Source: Paenibacillus sp. FSL H7-0737 (lineage in GTDB: Bacteria; Bacillota; Bacilli; Paenibacillales; Paenibacillaceae). Taken from it: a DNA stretch of 64,000 nucleotides. The DNA is taken from the NCBI RefSeq assembly GCF_000758545.1, contig NZ_CP009279.1:3906001-3970000 (forward strand), written 5' to 3'. A model generated the notes under the pieces. The model did no database searches and had not been told where the DNA came from. It saw only the letters and a program-made list of their open reading frames with translations. This document shows, in pieces, positions 18,022 through 27,149 of the stretch (within the stretch, counting starts at the first letter, position 1; each line of letters starts with the position of its first letter). The translations under genes and the position numbers were made by a program.

Positions 18022-19917
18022 TTATACTCCTGCGATGACGGACGGTGTTGCGATCGTGTGCCACAAATTCGCACTTATCGCCCTTGGACCGTCATCGTCA
18101 ACGAGACCGTCGAACGTAAGTAGCTCCTCTTCTAATTCAGCTATCTGTTCCACTTTCCCTTCGACATAACTATTGATTCGATGAATAGCCGTCCTAATCC
18201 TCTGAAGCATACCTCCCATACGAAGATCAAAAACATCAAGACCAAACACCTTATTTTCCAGCTCCCATTGCACCCGATAGTCATCCATAAATCGAACGGC
18301 TAAATCTGATAGTTCTGGCAAAGTCACCTTGGCAAAATGAGCCAATTCCTCAACATTCCCTCGATGATAAGCATCACGTATGGAAATCCCGATTTCGCTC
18401 TTTATCGCAAGCAAGCGACACAAGCTGGCTTGTACAGAGAATAAGGATTGCCAAGGCGAATTCCGAGTAATCGCCTGTTCAAGCATTTTCGCACTTTGCT
18501 GATAATGCTTCGAATACACGCTAGGAATAACATGTCGATCGAACAAACCACACAAAATATCTTGATAAAGCAAGTATTTAGCCGGATTGATGGAACATCC
18601 CCCCGGTGCCGAATTACCTGGAACCAGGTTAGCCGCATCGAGTGCCATAAAGTCATCATAATGGCCTTTCACGCAGCTACTGAATCTTTCTTTGACATGA
18701 CTCTCCACGAAACATCCCGTGTAGCACAGCTCCGCCCAAAGTTGAAGGGTAGGAAGAACCGAGAAGACAGAAGCTTCAGCACCATTATCTCCCCATGCGG
18801 TAATCAGCACTTCTTGAATTCCATGCTTAACACAGCTATCATGAGCCAGCAGACTGACTTTGCGGCTGAATTCATTGTTTGGAGCGAAGCCCATCCATTT
18901 CCAAGCACCACCTGCAAATCCAATATGATCATTCAGCTGCTTATGTTTGCGTAACATTCCGTCGTATTTCTCCTGCGTTTCCGAATAGTAATCCCAATAG
19001 ATCAAGGTAACATCTTCAGGAATCAGCTTAACAATATCGGGGCTGATTGGACTTTCAGCATCGTAATATTCTCCGGAACTGGCCAGACGGAAAAACATGT
19101 CGCTCCACATCATCGTACGGAAACCATATTTCCTGGCGATTTCCATAACAGTACTAAAGTGTTTTAACATCAAGGAGGATCGATCTTGATACCCATGCTT
19201 GTCTAGATATTTACCAAGTCCCATCATATGCGCTTCGTCCATCCCAATATTTATACGGCGACTGCTTACATGGGTCGCCATGAAAGCGAACATTCGATCA
19301 ATTAACTCGTAAGTTCTCGGATCATCAATGAGGAGAATGTCTTGGAAATCCACTAGCGGTGCATGTGCTTGCCATTTCAATGCTTGGCCCAGATGAGCCA
19401 GCGTCTGGATACAAGGAACTAATTCTATACCAAATAACGCTGCATACTGGTCCATCTCCCGAATTTGCTCCCCTGTATATCGACCTCTTAAATAACCGAA
19501 ATAAGGATACCCCTCAAGTTCGTAGGTGTCTTCCGTATACAGTTGAACCGTTGAATATCCCATAAGCGCTAAGCGCCGAATCAATTCCTTATATCCTTCA
19601 TGGTTAAGAACAGCATTTCTTGAGCAGTCTACCATGAAACCTAGCTGTTCATAAACCGGCATTTCATTAATTTCAACTCTCTCACCACGACGTAAATTCT
19701 CTAGCAATCGGCTGAGTGCCCGGATCAACTGATGTTCCTGTTCATACTCAATAGTGGCCTGAATCTCATCGTAAGATATTCGAATGCCCTTCCCTTGTTT
19801 CTTACAATTTACTGGAATCCCTGACCGTTCTATTCGAATACTCAATATTCCCGCTACTTCTGAAACAGCTGCTAACTGTTTCTCGGTTAACCCTGTCAAG
19901 TGAATGCTATGTATCAT
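18022..19917 (-). CDS. GH20-type beta-N-acetylhexosaminidase
   Basis: 631 aa, strong AGGAGGGG ribosome site. N-terminal alpha/beta domain (~1-85) then a TIM barrel beginning EQLGFMVDCSRNAVL. The catalytic pair D227-E228 is in NIGMDEAHMMG, the hallmark of substrate-assisted GH20 enzymes, and Trp-rich substrate loops follow (IYWDYYSE, GGAWKWMG). A ~200-aa helical C-terminal region completes it. No secretion signal, so intracellular removal of terminal GlcNAc/GalNAc is expected. First gene of a two-gene unit with a sulfatase and next to the sugar ABC importer. Confidence 0.85.
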   Translation of the reverse strand: MIHSIHLTGLTEKQLAAVSEVAGILSIRIERSGIPVNCKKQGKGIRISYDEIQATIEYEQEHQLIRALSRLLENLRRGERVEINEMPVYEQLGFMVDCSRNAVLNHEGYKELIRRLALMGYSTVQLYTEDTYELEGYPYFGYLRGRYTGEQIREMDQYAALFGIELVPCIQTLAHLGQALKWQAHAPLVDFQDILLIDDPRTYELIDRMFAFMATHVSSRRINIGMDEAHMMGLGKYLDKHGYQDRSSLMLKHFSTVMEIARKYGFRTMMWSDMFFRLASSGEYYDAESPISPDIVKLIPEDVTLIYWDYYSETQEKYDGMLRKHKQLNDHIGFAGGAWKWMGFAPNNEFSRKVSLLAHDSCVKHGIQEVLITAWGDNGAEASVFSVLPTLQLWAELCYTGCFVESHVKERFSSCVKGHYDDFMALDAANLVPGNSAPGGCSINPAKYLLYQDILCGLFDRHVIPSVYSKHYQQSAKMLEQAITRNSPWQSLFSVQASLCRLLAIKSEIGISIRDAYHRGNVEELAHFAKVTLPELSDLAVRFMDDYRVQWELENKVFGLDVFDLRMGGMLQRIRTAIHRINSYVEGKVEQIAELEEELLTFDGLVDDDGPRAISANLWHTIATPSVIAGV

Positions 19918-19999
19918 AGACTTTCCCCTCCTAATCTTATTATAAGTATGCGATCAGTAGCGCCGCACATTCTTGGTTCTTCTTCAAATCATTAAACGG

Positions 20000-20028
20000 A
20001 AGATCCGGGCTGCTTCAGCCCGGATCTT
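20000..20028 (-). terminator. Strong hairpin ending the ABC importer operon
   Basis: AAGATCCGGGCTG pairs with CAGCCCGGATCTT around a 3-nt loop (13 bp), immediately downstream of the solute-binding protein stop. The T-tract is poor, so termination or mRNA 3'-end protection are both possible. Confidence 0.65.
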
Positions 20029-20041
20029 CTCTATCCATCAA

Positions 20042-21673
20042 TTATTCAATACCTTGTTCTTTGGCCTTCGCATTTACTTCTTCTATCATTTTATCAAGAC
20101 CTTTAGCTTTATAATCGTTCACAATGTTATTCCAGTAACTCTCAACGGGTTCTTTGGAAAGCATGATCTTAAGCAGATCATCATGGTCCAGCACAGTAAA
20201 TTTATCCTTTGTTGGGGTGGACAAATACGTTAACCGAATGTCATATTCTGGAACCTTCGTATTGTTCTGAATCCAATCGATATAATCGACAGCTTCTTTG
20301 CGGATCCCTTCGTTAGCGATCGTCGGGTTATCCATGTTATAGCTATCGGAAGTTTCATAAGCCACCAAATTTTTTAGAAATCTACTAGCTGGATACTTCT
20401 CATTTAATGAACCCTTTTCAATGACAACCTTCTGCCCATTTTCGATCTTGTAATCGACACCTTCAATGCCATAAGTCAACAGGTCCTTGCCTTCAGGAGA
20501 CAACACATAATCATAGAGTGCCATGATGCGATCCATCTTTTTATCGTCAACCTTATTGCTGAAATAACTTTCCGACCAGTACGTTTTAAAAATAGCATGT
20601 GAGCGTTCACCATCAGGTCCAATAAGTGGCTTGAGTGCCTTTACGCTCTCCATGATATCCTTATCCGGATAAGCTGTTTTCCAGCGTTTTTCATACATAT
20701 CGCTATTTAAATTTATAAAACCGCCACCGCTTAGAAGAGCAGCTGCTTTACCTGCTACGAAATTATCATAAGACTCTGCAGGCTTTACAAGCGCGATGTC
20801 TGGATCGATCAAACCTTTTTCGTACATATTCTTCATGTTTTGTAACGCCGGAAGCGCTTTTTTCGAAAATACAGCAGGTATAAACTTACCGTCCTCTTTG
20901 ATCCATTTAAAGTCACTGCCGCTTCCATCACTCGTGGCGACCGGGTTACCGTACAACCAGAAGAATCCGCCCAGCATCTTGGTAGTTGTCGTCGTAAGAC
21001 CGGTAATATGCTTCCCTTCCGGATCCGACTTCACGATTGCATCAAGCATAGCTTCAAACTCTTCCCAGGTCTCGGGTTCTTTTGTGATTCCAGCTTTTTG
21101 AGCAAGATCCCATCGATAGAACACCATACGATCCAGTGCGCTCCAATCGACACTCGGGAACATCCGGCGAGGAACGGTATAATACTTTCCGTCTACACCT
21201 AAACCTTTAATGTCCGGCGATTCGAAGTATTTTGCAAGGTTAGGATACTTAGAAAGATCCGGAAGTGCTTTGACAACACCTTGTTCAACCCATTTACGCT
21301 GATATTGCGTACCGACAGCGTCGATCGCAAAAATATCAGGCAATTGACCGGAAGCAGCCCACATTTGAATCTTCTGGGTATAGTCATCCCAGGTCATATT
21401 GACAGGTTTTAATGTAATGTTGAATTTTTCTAATACTTGTTTGGCGATCGGGTCTTTTTCGATGTTAGCAATTTCAGCATCCGCGTCCCAGAAACCAAGA
21501 GAAATGGTCATTGGATCCTTGTAAGGGTTGTCCGTGGAATTAGAAGAATCCGGAGATACTTCACCGTTTGATGCCGTCTGCCCTTTGTCGTTATTGCCTC
21601 CACCGCAAGCCGTGAGCACCGAAGCCAATAAAGTTATGCATAATGCCAGTGTCATCATTTTCTTTCTAAGCAT
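20042..21673 (-). CDS. Extracellular sugar-binding lipoprotein of an ABC importer (LplA/YtcQ type)
   Basis: 543 aa with an N-terminal lipoprotein signal: basic MLRKK, hydrophobic stretch, lipobox LTAC with C23 as lipidated residue, then a Gly/Asn/Ser-rich linker. The remainder is a family 1-like extracellular solute-binding protein of the large oligosaccharide class (~540 aa, usual in Paenibacillus). Third gene after the two permeases, transcribed with them and closed by the hairpin. It should capture the oligosaccharide substrate of this locus outside the membrane. Confidence 0.93.
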   Translation of the reverse strand: MLRKKMMTLALCITLLASVLTACGGGNNDKGQTASNGEVSPDSSNSTDNPYKDPMTISLGFWDADAEIANIEKDPIAKQVLEKFNITLKPVNMTWDDYTQKIQMWAASGQLPDIFAIDAVGTQYQRKWVEQGVVKALPDLSKYPNLAKYFESPDIKGLGVDGKYYTVPRRMFPSVDWSALDRMVFYRWDLAQKAGITKEPETWEEFEAMLDAIVKSDPEGKHITGLTTTTTKMLGGFFWLYGNPVATSDGSGSDFKWIKEDGKFIPAVFSKKALPALQNMKNMYEKGLIDPDIALVKPAESYDNFVAGKAAALLSGGGFINLNSDMYEKRWKTAYPDKDIMESVKALKPLIGPDGERSHAIFKTYWSESYFSNKVDDKKMDRIMALYDYVLSPEGKDLLTYGIEGVDYKIENGQKVVIEKGSLNEKYPASRFLKNLVAYETSDSYNMDNPTIANEGIRKEAVDYIDWIQNNTKVPEYDIRLTYLSTPTKDKFTVLDHDDLLKIMLSKEPVESYWNNIVNDYKAKGLDKMIEEVNAKAKEQGIE

Positions 21674-21730
21674 GCTTGAAACCTCCCTTTATACTATTTT
21701 AGGATAGAATCAATCTATTTAAAATCTTTC

Positions 21731-22639
21731 TTATCCTTTTATCGAACCAACCATAATGCCTTTATTAAAATGCTTCTGCAGGAACGGATAAACAACAATA
21801 ATCGGAATGCTCGAAACTACAATTGCTGCCATTTGAAGTGCAGGTGTGTAGACCTTCCCCGTCTGCTCCTGCTCGGCCATCGTCTGTGCCATTTGACTTA
21901 GCAAGGAATTCGAAGTAATGAGTGTCTCACGTAAATAAATCTGAAGCGGGGCCTTTGAAGCGTCACTGATAAAGATCAACGCGTACCACCATTCATTCCA
22001 TCTTTCCACGGCATAGAACAAAGCAAAGGTCGCCATGAATGGGGCAGAGATCGGAATAATGATTTTGTAAAGGATGTACAGATCATTTGCCCCATCCAGC
22101 TTAGCTGACTCTTCCAGACTTTCTGGGATCGTGTTGAAATAGTTTTTCATAATGATCAGGTAAAACGTATTGAGACCCGCGGGTATGATCATGACGAGTA
22201 TATTGTTTACGAATCCTAGATCTTTAACGACTAGATAAAAGGGAATTAAACCGCCATTGAAAAACATAGTGAACAAGATCAAACTAAGCATTATGTTTCT
22301 TCCCGGCATGCCCCGCTTGGATAATGCGTATGCTCCCGCTACAGAGATTGTCATGCTGAACAACACGCCAACCGCCGTTACGATGACAGAATTTAAAATC
22401 GAAGTCCAAAACTTCATATCCTGAAGCAACAGCTTGTATGCCGACAGGTCAAACGAAAGCGGAAAAATATAAAAGTCACTTTTACTAATCGCTTCGAACT
22501 TTGCAACTGAGATAATAAGAACATTATAGAAGGGAAAAAATGTTACTAGTGCTAGAAGCCCCAGAACCACGAATGCGACGATATCGAAGACACTCCATTT
22601 TTTTCTCTTTTTAACCGTTGTGTCGGTCACTTGCTTCAC
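21731..22639 (-). CDS. Carbohydrate ABC transporter permease (YtcP/LplC type)
   Basis: 302 aa, six predicted TM segments. The ATPase-contact EAA loop is ESAKLDGANDLYILYKIIIP (~183-202). GTG start with AGGA upstream; a GTG three codons later is also possible. It lies 15 nt downstream of its partner permease and forms the inner-membrane pore with it. No ATP-binding subunit is encoded nearby, so a shared MsmX-like ATPase must energise it. Confidence 0.93.
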   Translation of the reverse strand: MKQVTDTTVKKRKKWSVFDIVAFVVLGLLALVTFFPFYNVLIISVAKFEAISKSDFYIFPLSFDLSAYKLLLQDMKFWTSILNSVIVTAVGVLFSMTISVAGAYALSKRGMPGRNIMLSLILFTMFFNGGLIPFYLVVKDLGFVNNILVMIIPAGLNTFYLIIMKNYFNTIPESLEESAKLDGANDLYILYKIIIPISAPFMATFALFYAVERWNEWWYALIFISDASKAPLQIYLRETLITSNSLLSQMAQTMAEQEQTGKVYTPALQMAAIVVSSIPIIVVYPFLQKHFNKGIMVGSIKG

Positions 22640-22654
22640 CCCTTTTCCTGCAAA

Positions 22655-23635
22655 TTAATACAGTCCTTCCTCACCCATTTTCTTAGCGAACGAATTGGCC
22701 GCCCATAAAAGGATTAGGCTGATAATGGACTTGACGACACCCACGGCGGTCATATATCCAAAGTCGCCCCCAATCGTGAATGAAGTCCGATAAATGTATG
22801 TATCGATCGTGTCGGCAACCGAATATACCGGTGAACTATACAGATTGAATATTTGCTCGAAGCTCGAACCTTGCGTCAATAATTGTCCAACTTGAAGAAT
22901 TAACAAAACTGCGACGGTACTCTTCAAGCCCGGCCATGCGATGTTTAGCAGACGGCGAAACCGGTTCGCTCCGTCCACTTCCGCCGCTTCAAACAGCTCA
23001 GGATTGATCCCTGCAAGCGCTGCTAAGTAAATGATTGAATCCCAACCGATCTCTCGCCACACATGTGTGATATACAGAACGGGTCTAAATGCACTTTCAT
23101 CTACAAGCGGAGAATTTGGATCCCCGCCAAACAACATGATGATCTGGTTATAAATCCCGTCCTTGCTTAAAATATTGATGATAATCCCCGACAGTACAAC
23201 CCACGATATAAAATGCGGGAACGTCAGGATCGTCTGAAAAAACCGCTTCATTTTTGTCCTGGAAAACTCATATAAAACAATCGCCAGGATAATGGGCATC
23301 GGAAAATGAGTGATCAGCTTCATTAAGCTGATAATGACCGTATTCCAAAATGCCCTACGAAAATCGGGGTCGGTCAACAGCGTTTGAAAATTCTCTAAGC
23401 CAATCCAGGGACTTCCCAGGATCCCCTTACTGTAATCAAATGATTTGAATGCTAACGTTACACCGTACATGGGAGCATAGCTGAAGAGGGCGTACCAGAT
23501 TAACACCGGTAGAACCATGAGGTAAAAATACTTGTACTGTAAAATCCTTTTCCCTAAGCTTTGCTTAGGAGCACGAGTCTTTAAGCTTCGCTTAGGCGTA
23601 CGAGCGGTTACAGAATCAGCCAATCTTCTCCCCAC
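22655..23635 (-). CDS. Carbohydrate ABC transporter permease (LplB type)
   Basis: 326 aa with a basic N-terminal tail and six TM segments; EAA loop EAAEVDGANRFRRLLNIAWP. The first codon could be GTG 23635, but TTG 23623, preceded by GGTGGGGAG, has the better ribosome site. The N-terminal tail carries a 9-residue tandem duplication (TPKRSLK / APKQSLG), mirrored in DNA as a 27-bp direct repeat. First gene of the importer operon, divergent from the YesN/YesM pair that probably regulates it. Confidence 0.92.
   Translation of the reverse strand: MGRRLADSVTARTPKRSLKTRAPKQSLGKRILQYKYFYLMVLPVLIWYALFSYAPMYGVTLAFKSFDYSKGILGSPWIGLENFQTLLTDPDFRRAFWNTVIISLMKLITHFPMPIILAIVLYEFSRTKMKRFFQTILTFPHFISWVVLSGIIINILSKDGIYNQIIMLFGGDPNSPLVDESAFRPVLYITHVWREIGWDSIIYLAALAGINPELFEAAEVDGANRFRRLLNIAWPGLKSTVAVLLILQVGQLLTQGSSFEQIFNLYSSPVYSVADTIDTYIYRTSFTIGGDFGYMTAVGVVKSIISLILLWAANSFAKKMGEEGLY
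23555..23604. repeat. 27-bp tandem duplication inside the permease 5' end
   Basis: Two 23-nt copies starting TAAGCTT(T/C)GCTTAGG at 23555 and 23582 (period 27, three mismatches) add nine residues to the cytoplasmic N-terminal tail in frame. Confidence 0.75.
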
Positions 23636-23873
23636 CTTTCTGTATGAGATTGTTTATGCTTGTAAGCGATTTATATGGTAAATTATATCGGGAGTGTAAA
23701 TTATCTTGTATAGAGGATACAACTCCGGTCATGTGGATTTTTCACACCTTTGTGGGTGACCTTCCTGTGACACGTAATATCGGACATAGTGAGCGTAAGA
23801 TAGTCCATACCCCCCTTGATCCACAATCGCTAGGATAAATCTAAGAGCTCCATATAGAAAGGGGGATTCACTT
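23636..23873. promoter_or_regulatory. Divergent regulatory region between importer operon and YesN/YesM genes
   Basis: This 238-bp gap must hold both promoters. It contains TGTAAGCGATTTAT near 23660, resembling a catabolite-responsive element but with a mismatch at a conserved C, and several A/T-rich -10-like words. No gene is seen here. Control by the adjacent response regulator is inferred from position. Confidence 0.4.
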
Positions 23874-25313
23874 ATGCGTTCAGTGATTATTGCAGATGAT
23901 GAGAAGTGGATTGTAGAGGGAATTAAAGCAGGAGTAAATTGGAAGAAATACGGCTTTGAAGTGATCGACGATGCCGAAAACGGGCAAGAAGCCCTGCAAT
24001 TAATTCAATCGCTTCGCCCCACCCTTGTTCTAACAGATATTAAAATGCCTGTAATGAATGGGCTAGAGCTCATTCAACGTGGTAAAGCCATCGCACCTGA
24101 TACAATTTTCATCGTACTCAGCGGACATGCAGAGTTCGCTTATGCACAAAAAGCGATGAATTATGGTACGTTCGGATACTGCCTGAAACCTTTTGAAATC
24201 GAAGAAATCGAAGGAATGCTTAACCGAATAGCCCAGCAACACGAATCGAAGGTGGTTAAAGAAATCCCTGTCCATGACTTCGAACTATATGAAGCGGTTT
24301 GTTCCGGAGATCTTGAACGAATTAGCTTATGGTTGGACGAGAAGCGAATCCCCTTGTCGGAAGATCGCCCTCATATCCCCATTGTTATCCAAGGGTTAAG
24401 TTCGCCCGCAGATGTCGGGCAATTCTCTTCCTTGGTCTTCCCGATGAGCCGCCGACGTTATGGTTACTTATTGGAAGAGTGCCAATACGAAGTCTTCCTT
24501 CGGGGTCTTGAACATACAGAGGTTGTACAAGAATGCGGGGTCGGGATCGGTCCTCCTATTTCGGATATACATCAACTGGATGCGGCTTTAGAATCCGCTT
24601 CTCATGCTGCTTTCAGTATGTTCGCAACGGGGATGCCTGGATGTTATCAGGTGAATCCACAACAGGAAATACCGATCGACGAGAAGCTCAAAGAGATCTC
24701 CCGGATTCTTCATAATAAAGACCGGCTCGGTTTTATAGCAGCCATGGAATCGATAAAGAAATTATTCAAAGAGGGAACGTTCACCATTAAAGAAGCCTAT
24801 TTGCTCTACACATCGATCCTCTACTTATTTCCTCGGGAAGGGACTCGGGTTAACGGCCGTTTTTTTGAAGGATATGAACAGCTCTATTATCGATACGGTA
24901 CGGCTGAAGCTATGATCGATGATTTGATTCTTATGACGCTTGATATTTTTATGAACAGAAACGAAACTGATATTTCACGAATTTCAAACCACAAAGTCAA
25001 AGAAATCATGTTGTACATCCGCAACCACTTCAATCAAGAAATCTCGATTCAACATTTAGCCAATCAGTTTTTCTTAAGTCCAAATTACTTATGCCAATTA
25101 TTCAAGAAAGAAGTCGGCGAGACCATCATCGAACATATCAGTCGATTAAGAATTGAATACGCTTGTAAAATGCTGGTCGAGACCGACCTTTCCATTTACC
25201 AAATCGGTGAGAAATGCGGTTTTCAGGATTATTTCTACTTCACACGAATTTTTAAACGGCATCTCAAAATGACACCTACGCAATATAGGGAACAAAGCAA
25301 TGAAGACATTTAA
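23874..25313 (+). CDS. YesN-type response regulator (REC + AraC HTH)
   Basis: 479 aa: REC at 1-120 with acidic pair D8/D9, phosphorylation site D55 in LTDIKMP and K105; a ~240-aa middle linker typical of YesN-like regulators; and a C-terminal AraC double HTH (~370-475, LSPNYLCQLFKKEVGET, IGEKCGFQDYFYFTRIFKRH). AGGGGG ribosome site. It overlaps the sensor kinase gene by 14 nt and is divergent from the sugar importer, so it likely activates importer expression on sensing the oligosaccharide. Confidence 0.93.
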   Translation: MRSVIIADDEKWIVEGIKAGVNWKKYGFEVIDDAENGQEALQLIQSLRPTLVLTDIKMPVMNGLELIQRGKAIAPDTIFIVLSGHAEFAYAQKAMNYGTFGYCLKPFEIEEIEGMLNRIAQQHESKVVKEIPVHDFELYEAVCSGDLERISLWLDEKRIPLSEDRPHIPIVIQGLSSPADVGQFSSLVFPMSRRRYGYLLEECQYEVFLRGLEHTEVVQECGVGIGPPISDIHQLDAALESASHAAFSMFATGMPGCYQVNPQQEIPIDEKLKEISRILHNKDRLGFIAAMESIKKLFKEGTFTIKEAYLLYTSILYLFPREGTRVNGRFFEGYEQLYYRYGTAEAMIDDLILMTLDIFMNRNETDISRISNHKVKEIMLYIRNHFNQEISIQHLANQFFLSPNYLCQLFKKEVGETIIEHISRLRIEYACKMLVETDLSIYQIGEKCGFQDYFYFTRIFKRHLKMTPTQYREQSNEDI

Positions 25314-27078
25314 GAGATTATCCATCCGTACTCAGGTTCTGTTATTTGGTTTATTTATTGTTGCCATTATCCCAATCATCGTTTCACGAGTCTACCAACT
25401 ATCAAGCGAGACCATCATTAATCAAAATACGCAATACAATACGGAGCTGGTCTCCCTTCTCAAGCAACGGATTTCTAACAACTATGCCAACGTTTCTTCC
25501 ATGATGATGAATGTAGGATACGATTCGACTGTCCAAAAGTTCCTAGTCGAGAATGATAAGCTTCGAGGCTACGACCTATCCCAAAAGGTAGAGGGACTAT
25601 TGAGTATCGCGCGAAATATGAATACGGACATTTTAGATATTATTGTTATCGGCAGCTCTAACACACGTATTTCCTTAGCGGGAAGAACCAAATATGCCGT
25701 CGATCTTATGAAGACTGCTGGGGATGATGGAATCGTTCATTATCGCGGATACAGTCCTCCAGACAAGGTCATCGACAAGAGAAAATTACTGTTCGGGATG
25801 AACATCTTTGCTTCAGGTGACACGTCCCTATATGGCGAAAAAATTGGCTACATCGCAGTTATTGTGGATATGAAGGCTATTCAAACTGAAATTTCAGAGT
25901 ACCCTCGATTAGTCGGAACCAGCTTTTTTATGATGGATGATAAAGGGCTGATCTACTCAAATAGTGATGAGCCGGAGGACATGCTCCAGCAGTTTCAAAC
26001 TCGGGCAACTGGAAGGGATGGAGAGTCAATCGTCGAAACAGTTAACGGAAAGAAATATGCAATTCAGTCCTTTATCTTACCGGAGATCTCTGGAAAAATT
26101 ATAACCGCTGTTCCTGTCCATAATTTAATGAAAGAACTGGAGAAATTAAAGAAGGTCAGCTATGCTCTTCTAGCATTAATCTTATTGGTCGTCTCTATTC
26201 CCTACTCTGTACTCATGATGAATCTCTTAAGACCGTTGTCTAGGCTTATGCGCTATATGAATCAATTAAAAGGCGGAAGTCTAGGAATATTGAACAACAA
26301 GGTCGATTTAAAAGGCTATGCTGAAATTGAAATCATCTCTCGACAGTTCAATGATATGACAACGCGGATTCACGATTTGACGGACCAATTAATCGATGCA
26401 AACACCCAGCTTTACCAGACAGATCTGGAAAAGCAACGTGCCGAATACTCGTATTTGCAAAGTCAAATTAATCCCCATTTCTTAAGCAATACTTTAGATA
26501 CAATCAAAGGCGTTGCGATCGTAAAAGGAAATCGGGAAATCTACGAAATGACTACCGCCTTAAGCACAATGCTCAAGTACAGCATCAAAGGCAAGGAGGA
26601 GGTAACTCTTGGGGAAGAGCTGAAAATCGCAGAATCTTGTGTGAGGATTTACCAAGGCCGTTTCCCTGACAAATTCAGTTACAAGCTGTTTTGTCCACAG
26701 GAATGGTTACACATTCCCGTACCTAAAATGATCCTTCAACCTATTGTCGAAAATGCGCTTGGTCATGGACTTGAGGCTCAAGGTCAGGGAGTCTTGCTGA
26801 TCACAGTAGAGAAAAGCGAAGCGGGACTGCTTGAAATCGCTGTAGAAGATAATGGTGTAGGCATCGTTGCTGCGAGACTGGAACAGCTAACCGAGCTGCT
26901 GGCTGGTAAGAACATAGAATCCGGTGATCATATCGGGCTCCTAAACGTCAACAACCGTCTAAATCTTAAGTACGGTGATCCCTGCGGCGTTCTGCTGTAC
27001 AGTAAGGAAGGTAGCGGGACGAAAACCGTTTTGAGGCTTCCCGGGGCTTTAATTGATCAGCAAGAAGCCAGAGAATAA
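25300..27078 (+). CDS. YesM-type sensor histidine kinase
   Basis: 592 aa: TM1 (~13-30), extracytoplasmic dCache-like sensor (~35-280), TM2 (~287-310), HAMP (~312-365), His_kinase domain with H-box QINPHFLSNTLD and an ATPase domain (VENALGHG, NGVG, GLLNVNNRL). The H-box carries Ser where family members usually have Tyr (PHFLYN). Overlap with the response regulator indicates translational coupling. The sensor would monitor an extracellular sugar or the loaded binding protein. Confidence 0.93.
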   Translation: MKTFKRLSIRTQVLLFGLFIVAIIPIIVSRVYQLSSETIINQNTQYNTELVSLLKQRISNNYANVSSMMMNVGYDSTVQKFLVENDKLRGYDLSQKVEGLLSIARNMNTDILDIIVIGSSNTRISLAGRTKYAVDLMKTAGDDGIVHYRGYSPPDKVIDKRKLLFGMNIFASGDTSLYGEKIGYIAVIVDMKAIQTEISEYPRLVGTSFFMMDDKGLIYSNSDEPEDMLQQFQTRATGRDGESIVETVNGKKYAIQSFILPEISGKIITAVPVHNLMKELEKLKKVSYALLALILLVVSIPYSVLMMNLLRPLSRLMRYMNQLKGGSLGILNNKVDLKGYAEIEIISRQFNDMTTRIHDLTDQLIDANTQLYQTDLEKQRAEYSYLQSQINPHFLSNTLDTIKGVAIVKGNREIYEMTTALSTMLKYSIKGKEEVTLGEELKIAESCVRIYQGRFPDKFSYKLFCPQEWLHIPVPKMILQPIVENALGHGLEAQGQGVLLITVEKSEAGLLEIAVEDNGVGIVAARLEQLTELLAGKNIESGDHIGLLNVNNRLNLKYGDPCGVLLYSKEGSGTKTVLRLPGALIDQQEARE

Positions 27079-27080
27079 AA

Positions 27081-27112
27081 AAGGAGGTTGCCCTTTCAGG
27101 GGCAGCCGCCTT
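27081..27112. terminator. Terminator between the sensor kinase and convergent sulfatase genes
   Basis: AAGGAGGTTGCCC folds against GGGCAGCCGCCTT with one mismatch and a short loop. Flanking A-run on the left and T-rich DNA on the right allow bidirectional use. Confidence 0.7.
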
Positions 27113-27149
27113 CTCAGTTGTCTTTCTTTCCTCATTCAAAGGGACAACG

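Noticed and set aside
18448..18954. 168-codon plus-strand frame opposite the hexosaminidase
   Set aside because: Shadow of the GH20 gene, which has intact D-E catalytic pair and ribosome site.
23660..23673. Catabolite-responsive element (TGTAAGCGATTTAT)
   Set aside because: Mismatch at a conserved C and lack of symmetry; kept only as a remark on the intergenic region.
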